A stretch of DNA of 23,133 nucleotides from DASUSF01 sp036375275 (GTDB lineage Bacteria > Pseudomonadota > Alphaproteobacteria > Geminicoccales > Geminicoccaceae). Positions 8,266-13,632 of the stretch are shown here, in pieces. The stretch's first letter is position 1. Each line of letters opens with the position of its first letter. The stretch covers positions 1 to 23,133 of the forward strand of contig DASUSF010000005.1 in the NCBI GenBank assembly GCA_036375275.1, written 5' to 3'. Both the position numbers and the translations under genes were made by a program. The notes beneath the pieces are model-generated. The model worked only from the letters and a program-made list of their open reading frames with translations, ran no database searches and was not told where the DNA came from.

Positions 8266-8360
8266 CTGCGCGTCTCTCCCCGGCAGCTTCTGAGGCCCAC
8301 GTGCCGTCGGCCAAGCCTGAGCCGGGCGGTGCCTGCTCGCGTGCGGCGTCGTCGGGCCAT
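8262..8360 (-). CDS. Possible 32-residue Arg-rich leader peptide upstream of the usp gene
   Basis: A short frame starts at ATG 8360 with a perfect AGGAGG ribosome site 10 nt upstream. It ends with a TGA that overlaps the ATG of the universal stress gene (ATGA). The product would begin MARRRRTRAGTARLRLGRR and be very basic, with more than a third arginine. The strong ribosome site and four-base coupling are what support it. Against it, arginine-rich short frames arise easily by chance in GC-rich DNA, and I recognise no homologue. It could be a real small protein, a coupling leader, or chance. Confidence 0.35.
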   Translation of the reverse strand: MARRRRTRAGTARLRLGRRHVGLRSCRGETRR

Positions 8361-8384
8361 GCTTGCCTGACCTCCTAGACCGTT

Positions 8385-8400
8385 TTCCAGGCACGTGGAA
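8385..8400. repeat. Inverted repeat between usp and CYTH-CHAD genes
   Basis: TTCCA-GGCACG-TGGAA is an inverted repeat with 5-base arms and a 6-base centre. It is followed by the 8-base palindrome TTCCGGAA at 8411-8418. Both are in the divergent upstream region, about 25-60 bases upstream of the short usp leader frame. A regulator site is possible; no protein can be named. Confidence 0.3.
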
Positions 8401-8489
8401 CCACCTTCCGTTCCGGAAAGCCGGGCGAGCGTCGGGATCCGTCCGCGCACCGGCATCACGTCGGTGCGCCGTTCGGGTCACGCGGCCAG

Positions 8490-8518
8490 CTGACGCGGAC
8501 GGGCGGGCGGCATAGACT
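8490..8518 (+). promoter_or_regulatory. Candidate sigma70-type promoter for the CYTH-CHAD gene
   Basis: A -35-like CTGACG (8490-8495) and a -10-like TAGACT (8513-8518) are separated by 17 bases. Each matches four of six consensus bases. Transcription would begin near 8525, about 27 bases before the ATG at 8552. This is a sequence match only. Confidence 0.4.
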
Positions 8519-8551
8519 TGTCCCGAACCGGGGCTGGAGCCGGACAGGGAC

Positions 8552-10096
8552 ATGCCGGTCGAACGCGAGCTGAAGCTGGTGGCGCCGCGCGAGGAGCTGA
8601 TCCGCCTCGAGCGGTCGCCGGTTCTTGCGGGGCGACGGTCGGCGCCGGAGCGGCAGGAGCAGCTCGACAGCACCTACTTCGACACCGCCGATGCGCGCCT
8701 CGCCGGGCGGGACCTCGCGCTCCGTGTGCGGCGGACCAACGGACGCTACGTGCAGACCCTGAAGCGCGGCGGCGGCGTCGTCCGGGGCGAGTGGGAGACG
8801 ACGCTCGACGGCGCCCAGCCGGAGCCGGGGCCGCTGTTCATGATGGCCGGCGAGGAGGATCTGGTCGACCTCGACGTGGCGGAGCTCCGGCCGGTCCTCA
8901 CCACCCGGGTGGAGCGGCGCCTGCAGGAGATCCGCATCGACGGACACCGGGGCGAGCACAGGATCGAGGTCGCGCTCGACCTCGGCGAGCTGGAGGCCGA
9001 TGAGAGGCGACAGCCGGTCGCGGAACTCGAGCTGGAGCTGATCGAGGGGGAGCCCGCCGCGCTGTACGCGCTGGCGCTCGAGCTGGGACGGGAGGTGCCT
9101 CTCCGACTCGAGACCCTGAGCAAGGCGGCCCGCGGCGAGATGCTGCGCACCGGGGTGGCGCCGCCATGGCGGAAGTCGCTCAAGGTCGACCTCGGCGACG
9201 CGGACACGGTGGATGACGCGATGGCGGCGATCTTCGGCGCCTGCTACGAGCACTGGCTCGCCAACCAGGCCGCGGCGATCGACGGCCGGGACAGCGAAGG
9301 CGTCCATCAGCTCCGGGTCGCGCTCCGCCGGCTGCGCTCGGCCCTGGTCCTGTTCAAGCAGGCGCTGCCGCCGGACCGCCTCAGCACCCTGAAGGACGAG
9401 AGCCGGACGGTGGTGAAGGGGCTCGGCCGCGCGCGCGACCTCGACGTGATCAGCGAGCAGCTGGTCCTTCCGCTTTGCCGGGCCCGGCCGGACGACCGCG
9501 CGCTCGAAGCGCTCGCTGCACGCCTCGACGCGGTGCGGCAGACGACCTACGCCACCGACGTCCGCCCGGGGCTGACCGCCACGAGCTACACCCTGTTCAC
9601 GCTCGACTTCGGCGGCTGGGTGGCGGGGCGCGGCTGGCGCGACACCTCGTCCGAGATCTCGACGGTGCAGGACGGGGCGATCACCGATTTCGCCCGCGCC
9701 ATGCTCGACCAGCGTCTGAAGACGGTTCGCAAGCGCGGGCGCGGCTTCGCCGCTCTGGATGCCAAGCAGCGCCACGAGCTGAGGATTGCGATCAAGAAGC
9801 TCCGATACGCGCTCGACTTCACCGGCTCCCTGTTCCCGAGAAAGCGGGTCAAGGCGATGCTCAAGACGCTCGGTGATCTGCAGGACGGGCTGGGGGCGGC
9901 GAACGATCTCGCGCTCGCCGGCGAGCAGCTCAGGGGCATCGCGGCGACGGCACGGGGGACGGAAGCGCGGCGCCTCGCCGAGGCGGGCGGCTTCGTCCTC
10001 GGCTGGCACGCCGCGGCGATCGACGGGGCGTCGAAGGAGCTCAAGTCCCTCTGGCGCGCCTTCAAGGCCGAACCGCCGCCCTGGCGGACCGGCTGA
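8552..10096 (+). CDS. CYTH and CHAD domain protein (inorganic triphosphatase/polyphosphate-binding type)
   Basis: This 514-residue cytoplasmic protein has two domains. The N-terminal CYTH domain (about 1-200) starts with the signature E-x-E-x-K (Glu4, Glu6, Lys8). It continues with strands of the triphosphate tunnel carrying basic residues (LALRVRRTNGRYVQTLKRGG, TTRVERRLQEI) and acidic ones (VAELELELIEGE). The C-terminal CHAD domain (about 215-510) is helical and rich in His and Arg, with HQLRVALRRLRSALVLF and the later RARDLDV. E. coli YgiF has the same architecture and hydrolyses inorganic triphosphate. CHAD domains bind polyphosphate. The start has a moderate purine-rich ribosome site (GGAGCCGGACAGGGA), and a candidate promoter lies at 8490-8518. 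It is followed 31 bases later by the GFA gene on the same strand. Confidence 0.93.
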   Translation: MPVERELKLVAPREELIRLERSPVLAGRRSAPERQEQLDSTYFDTADARLAGRDLALRVRRTNGRYVQTLKRGGGVVRGEWETTLDGAQPEPGPLFMMAGEEDLVDLDVAELRPVLTTRVERRLQEIRIDGHRGEHRIEVALDLGELEADERRQPVAELELELIEGEPAALYALALELGREVPLRLETLSKAARGEMLRTGVAPPWRKSLKVDLGDADTVDDAMAAIFGACYEHWLANQAAAIDGRDSEGVHQLRVALRRLRSALVLFKQALPPDRLSTLKDESRTVVKGLGRARDLDVISEQLVLPLCRARPDDRALEALAARLDAVRQTTYATDVRPGLTATSYTLFTLDFGGWVAGRGWRDTSSEISTVQDGAITDFARAMLDQRLKTVRKRGRGFAALDAKQRHELRIAIKKLRYALDFTGSLFPRKRVKAMLKTLGDLQDGLGAANDLALAGEQLRGIAATARGTEARRLAEAGGFVLGWHAAAIDGASKELKSLWRAFKAEPPPWRTG

Positions 10097-10127
10097 ACGC
10101 CTTGGCCGGCACATCGGGAGGACGCGG

Positions 10128-10625
10128 ATGCTGCTCGACGGATCCTGTCACTGCCGGGCGGTGCGCTTCAGGGTGCGCTCCACGCATCCGTACCCCTTCA
10201 ACCTCTGCTACTGCTCGATCTGCCGGAAGACCCAGGGCGGCGGCGGCTTCGCCATCAACCTCGGCGGGGAGGCCGCATCGCTCGCGGTCGACGGCCGCGA
10301 GCACGTCCGGGTGTATCATGCGAGAATGCGCGACGCCGATGGCCGGGATCTCGGCGAGAGCCCCGGCGAACGGCACTTCTGCGGGCTCTGCGGCAGCGCG
10401 CTCTGGCTGTTCGACCCCCGCTGGCCGGACCTCGTGCACCCGCTCGCGTCCGCGATCGACACCCCGCTGCCGATACCGCCCGAGCGCACCCACCTGATGC
10501 TCGCCTCGAAGGCCACCTGGGTCGAGCCGGCCATCGGGCCGCAGGACCAGCAGTTCGACGACTATCCCGAGGAGTCGATCGCCGAATGGCACGCCCGGCT
10601 CGGGCTCGAGCGCCCGGGCGATTGA
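10128..10625 (+). CDS. GFA family zinc protein (CENP-V/GFA domain)
   Basis: This 165-residue protein has the GFA fold, named after glutathione-dependent formaldehyde-activating enzyme. Most bacterial members have no proven activity. Zinc-binding cysteines are in place: Cys7 and Cys9 (GSCHC), Cys27, Cys29 and Cys32 (LCYCSICRK), and a later pair in HFCGLCGSALW. The start at ATG 10128 has GGGAGGA at 6-7 nt. It lies 31 bases after the CYTH-CHAD gene, so co-transcription is likely. Its stop is 7 bases from the stop of the convergent dehydrogenase gene, with no room for a separate terminator. Confidence 0.9.
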   Translation: MLLDGSCHCRAVRFRVRSTHPYPFNLCYCSICRKTQGGGGFAINLGGEAASLAVDGREHVRVYHARMRDADGRDLGESPGERHFCGLCGSALWLFDPRWPDLVHPLASAIDTPLPIPPERTHLMLASKATWVEPAIGPQDQQFDDYPEESIAEWHARLGLERPGD

Positions 10626-10632
10626 GGCGCCC

Positions 10633-11718
10633 TCAGGCGCGCAGCCGGTCGCGGAGCGCCAAGGCGTAGGCTTTCGTCCCCTGGTCACCGCCGTGCTCGA
10701 TCGGGCGGATGGTCCGCTCGCGAAAGCCGTCCTCGACCGCCGCCTCGAGGGTCGTCGCGGCCTCGACCAGGGCGGGCAGATCGTGGCGGTGGCCGAGCCA
10801 GTCGAGCATCAGCGCGGCGGAGAGGATCATGGCGGTCGGGTTCGCCTGGTCCCGGCCCGCGATGTCCGGCGCCGAGCCGTGCGCCGGCTGGAACAGCGCG
10901 TGCTGATCGCCGATCTCCGCACACGACGCCATGCCCATGCCGCCGACGAGCGAGGCGCCGAGGTCGGACAGGATGTCGCCGAACATGTTCTCCATGACCA
11001 GGACGTCGAACTCCCACGGCTTCCGCACGAGGTCGAGCGCGGTGGCGTCGACGTAGTGGTGGTCGGCCTGGATCTCGGGGAAGCGCGCCGCGCGCTCGTC
11101 GAAGATCTTGCGGAAGAACGCCATGGAGACGAACACGTTGGCCTTGTCGACGCAGGTGACGCGTCCCTTGCCGCCCTTGGCACGGCGGCGCCCGGCGAGG
11201 CGGAAGGCGAAGTCGAACAGCCGCTCCGAGGTCGCCCGCGTGATCACCAGGGTGTCGCGCGCCTCCCGGTCGTCCTCGACCACGCCCCTGCCGCGGGACG
11301 CGAACAGCCCCTCGGTCGATTCCCGGAGGATCACGAGGTCGATCTCCGCCGCGCGGGGGTCGGCGAGCGGCGTGCGCATGTTGGGGAAGCCCTTGACCGG
11401 GCGGACGCCCGCATAGAGGCCGAACTCGCGGCGCATCTCGAGGTGCGGCGCGATCTCGGTGCCGTCCGGGTAGCGGACGTCCGGGAGCCCCATGGCGCCG
11501 AACAGGATGGCGTCGGACCGGCGGGCGCGCTCGAAGTCCTCGTCGGCGAGCGCGGTGCCGGTTTCCCGGTAGTGGGCGGCGCCGCCCTCGATGGTCTCGG
11601 TCTCGAGCCGGAAGCCGAAGCGCCGCTCGAGCGGCTCGAGCACCGCGAGCGCTGCCGCCATGACCTCGTGGCCGATGCCGTCGCCCGGCATTACAGCGAT
11701 GTTGAAGCTGGTGTTCAA
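10633..11718 (-). CDS. Isocitrate/isopropylmalate dehydrogenase family protein
   Basis: This 361-residue NAD(P)-dependent beta-decarboxylating dehydrogenase oxidises a 2-hydroxyacid such as isopropylmalate, isocitrate, homoisocitrate or tartrate. Visible motifs are the N-terminal VMPGDGIGHEV and the substrate arginines around MRREFGLYAGVRP. The loop LRESTEGLF (132-139) is neither the LeuB RESTGG nor a canonical tartrate dehydrogenase loop. Further on are VDKANVF, the metal-binding aspartates in FGDILSDLGASL, and the cofactor loop FQPAHGSAPDIAG. The substrate class is therefore unresolved. The start codon is TTG at 11718; GGGGAG lies 7 nt upstream, and the next in-frame ATG would remove the first strand. 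It follows vapC by 22 nt, so it may be read through from the vapBC promoter. Confidence 0.9.
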   Translation of the reverse strand: MNTSFNIAVMPGDGIGHEVMAAALAVLEPLERRFGFRLETETIEGGAAHYRETGTALADEDFERARRSDAILFGAMGLPDVRYPDGTEIAPHLEMRREFGLYAGVRPVKGFPNMRTPLADPRAAEIDLVILRESTEGLFASRGRGVVEDDREARDTLVITRATSERLFDFAFRLAGRRRAKGGKGRVTCVDKANVFVSMAFFRKIFDERAARFPEIQADHHYVDATALDLVRKPWEFDVLVMENMFGDILSDLGASLVGGMGMASCAEIGDQHALFQPAHGSAPDIAGRDQANPTAMILSAALMLDWLGHRHDLPALVEAATTLEAAVEDGFRERTIRPIEHGGDQGTKAYALALRDRLRA

Positions 11719-11740
11719 GACGTCGCTCCCCGTCCACCCT

Positions 11741-12133
11741 TCAGCCGGTCAACGCCGGCAGGGCGTCGGTATGGCCGAAGTCGTCGCCCTTGAACAGCAG
11801 CGGCTGGCGGAGGTGCCGGGCGAGGGCGTAGGCGAAGCAGTCGCCGAAGTTGAGCGACGCCCGGTGGCGCCCCTTGCCATAGCGGCGGAACGCCTCCGAG
11901 GCGGCCAGGGCAAGATCGCGATCGACCGCCAGCACCTCGATCTCGAGCAGATCGATGAGCCCGAGCATCTCGTCTCGCCCGGCTTCGCCACGACGGCTCA
12001 GCGCCACCATCAGCACCTCGAGCAACGTTGCCGAAGCCATGACGCAGGTGGCCGCTGCGGCCGCATCACTCAGCGCCGGAGCATCCGGCTCCCGCTGCCA
12101 GATCGCGACCAGGGCCGAACTGTCCACGACCAT
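11741..12133 (-). CDS. vapC: VapC-type PIN-domain toxin ribonuclease
   Basis: This 130-residue protein has a single PIN domain, the ribonuclease of type II toxin-antitoxin systems. The acidic metal-binding residues are visible: Asp4 in VVDSSALVA, Glu39 in ATLLEVL, Asp98 in NFGDCFAYALA, and Asp117/Asp118 in LFKGDDF. The pattern LNFGDCFAYALAR is typical of the VapC group that pairs with Rv0623-like VapB. The start ATG overlaps the vapB stop by one base (TGATG), as usual for coupled antitoxin-toxin pairs. Known VapC proteins cleave tRNA or rRNA; the target here cannot be read. All catalytic acids are present, so the toxin appears intact. Confidence 0.95.
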   Translation of the reverse strand: MVVDSSALVAIWQREPDAPALSDAAAAATCVMASATLLEVLMVALSRRGEAGRDEMLGLIDLLEIEVLAVDRDLALAASEAFRRYGKGRHRASLNFGDCFAYALARHLRQPLLFKGDDFGHTDALPALTG

Positions 12134-12393
12134 CAGGACGGCAAGCCATCTTCATCATAGCCCAGGATCTCGTCGTCGGAACGCTCGTCGAGCACGGGCA
12201 AGGCCAGGACGCGCCGCTGAATCTCCTCGATGCCCCGCTTCTTGCGCTCGATCTCCGCCCGACGCGCACCGCGCTCGCGCTCGAGCCGCTCGGCGATCGC
12301 CGTCCTGATCGCCTGGGTCATGGTCTCGCCGGTCAGGGCCGCGAGCTCACGCGCCAGCCGGTCGGTCTCGGGATCGCGGATGCTCAGCGCCAC
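12133..12393 (-). CDS. vapB: VapB-type antitoxin (Rv0623/PSK transcription factor family)
   Basis: This antitoxin of 86 residues has an N-terminal DNA-binding segment (ALSIRDPETDRLARELAALTG, then ETMTQAIRTAIAERLERER) matching the Rv0623-like family, and a C-terminal acidic tail (LDERSDDEILGYDEDGLP) that would wrap VapC. I chose the GTG at 12393. Proteins of this family start just before the ALSIRDPE segment, and a good promoter/operator lies 33-60 bases upstream. An in-frame ATG at 12501 would give 122 residues but would place that promoter inside the coding region. The ribosome site for GTG is weak (GGATGG). The gene is co-transcribed with vapC and presumably autoregulated. Confidence 0.9.
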   Translation of the reverse strand: MALSIRDPETDRLARELAALTGETMTQAIRTAIAERLERERGARRAEIERKKRGIEEIQRRVLALPVLDERSDDEILGYDEDGLPS

Positions 12394-12425
12394 TGGTCCA
12401 TCCGGCGTATTGATGATCTCTGGGT

Positions 12426-12454
12426 TGTATATACGAAGTCCGGTCGCGCCGCAA
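12426..12454 (-). promoter_or_regulatory. Candidate vapBC promoter with AT-rich palindrome operator
   Basis: Read on the minus strand, TTGCGG (12454-12449) and TATACA (12431-12426) are separated by 17 bases. The -10 overlaps the perfect palindrome GTATATAC at 12427-12434, a striking AT-rich patch in GC-rich DNA. Transcription would start near 12419, about 26 bases before the GTG start of vapB. A palindrome on the -10 is a plausible VapB/VapBC autorepression site; this is inference. Confidence 0.5.
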
Positions 12455-12536
12455 GCGCGCGCGAGGCCGGTGACGTTGCGCCCGCCCGATCGGTCCGGCA
12501 TGGTCGGCGTCCCTCGAAACGCGGACGAGCTGCCAC

Positions 12537-13556
12537 ATGACGATCCGGGTGGCGCTGGCCGGGACCGGCTACTTCGCGCAGTTCCACTACGACGGTTGGC
12601 GCCGGATCCGGGAGGTCGACCTGGTCGGGGCGGCGAGCCTCGATCCGAACTCGCTCCGGGCGACGGCCGAGCGGTTCGGGATCGGGCGCACCTTCGAGGA
12701 CGCGGCGCGCATGCTCGACGATGTCCGCCCGGACCTCCTGGACATCGCGGCGCCGCCCGCGGCCCACCGGCCGCTGCTCGAGGCGGCGGCGGCGCGCGGC
12801 ATCGACGTGATCTGCCAGAAGCCGCTCGGTGGTGACCTCGAGACCGCCCGCGCCATGGTCGGGGTCGCGGAGGCGGCGGGGATCACCTTCGTGGTCCACG
12901 AGAACTTCCGCTTCCAGCCCTGGCACCGCGAGGCCCGAAAGCTGATCGACCAGGGCGCGCTCGGCGACCTGTACGGCATCGGGTTCCGGCTTCGGCCGGG
13001 GGACGGGCAGGGGCCGGACGCGTATCTCGCCCGCCAGCCCTACTTCCAGACCATGGAGCGCTTCCTGGTCCACGAGACCGCGATCCACCTGATCGACGTG
13101 TTCCGGTTCCTGATGGGCGAGGTCTCCGGCGTCTACGCGCGCCTCAGACGCCTGAACCCGGCGATCCGGGGCGAGGATGCGGGGCTGATCGTGTTCGACT
13201 TCGCGAGCGGCGCCGCCGGGGTGTTCGACGGCAACCGGCTGGTCGACCACCCGGCCGACGACACCCGCCTCACCATGGGCGAGATGTGGGTCGAGGGATC
13301 GGAGGGCTACCTCCGCCTCGACGGCTTCGGCCGGCTGTTCCGGAAGCCGCACGGGGCGAGCGAGCGCCCGCACCGGTACGTCTGGCAGGACACCGGCTTC
13401 GCCGGCGACTCGGTCCACTTGCTCCAGACCCACGTCGTCCGGCACCTGCGGGACGGCACCCCGCTCGAGAACTCCGGCCGCGCCTACCTCCGGAACCTCG
13501 AGATCGAGGAGGCGGTCTACCGCTCCGCCGCGACGGGCGCGCGGCTGTCCGTGTGA
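12537..13556 (+). CDS. Gfo/Idh/MocA family oxidoreductase
   Basis: This 339-residue NAD(P)-dependent dehydrogenase belongs to the family acting on sugars, inositols and related cyclic polyols. The Rossmann domain starts with VALAGTGYFAQFH (GxGxxA at 9-14). The family's EKP motif is changed to QKP at 94-96, keeping the catalytic Lys95. The C-terminal alpha/beta domain includes HENFRFQPWHREAR and HETAIHLIDVFRFLMG, where the conserved Asp and His of the active site lie. Substrate is unknown. The ribosome site is weak (GGACGAG). It diverges from vapB across 143 bases, and I see no strong promoter for this strand. It ends 31 bases before a terminator hairpin. Confidence 0.92.
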   Translation: MTIRVALAGTGYFAQFHYDGWRRIREVDLVGAASLDPNSLRATAERFGIGRTFEDAARMLDDVRPDLLDIAAPPAAHRPLLEAAAARGIDVICQKPLGGDLETARAMVGVAEAAGITFVVHENFRFQPWHREARKLIDQGALGDLYGIGFRLRPGDGQGPDAYLARQPYFQTMERFLVHETAIHLIDVFRFLMGEVSGVYARLRRLNPAIRGEDAGLIVFDFASGAAGVFDGNRLVDHPADDTRLTMGEMWVEGSEGYLRLDGFGRLFRKPHGASERPHRYVWQDTGFAGDSVHLLQTHVVRHLRDGTPLENSGRAYLRNLEIEEAVYRSAATGARLSV

Positions 13557-13587
13557 GCCCACGGCACGCTTCCCATCGAGAAAGAAA

Positions 13588-13614
13588 GGGGCGGGCCCGT
13601 CCGGGACCCGCCCC
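13588..13614 (-). terminator. Rho-independent terminator between convergent genes
   Basis: GGGGCGGG (13588-13595) pairs with CCCGCCCC (13607-13614). An inner CCC/GGG extends the stem with one bulged A and a 4-base loop. On the minus strand the hairpin is followed by TTTCTTTC, so it best serves the large triple-domain gene that stops at 13633. The same hairpin may also stop plus-strand transcription from the Gfo/Idh/MocA gene, but without a T-run on that side. Confidence 0.8.
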
Positions 13615-13632
13615 ACCGCGATCGCCCGGCGA

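Noticed and set aside
6113..8314. A 733-codon minus-strand frame spanning the aldo/keto reductase, cNMP-FHA and usp genes
   Set aside because: It crosses three well-supported genes and has no domain signature. It is a GC-bias shadow.
8456..10114. A 552-codon minus-strand frame opposite the CYTH-CHAD gene
   Set aside because: It is the mirror of a strongly supported two-domain protein and shows no motif of its own.
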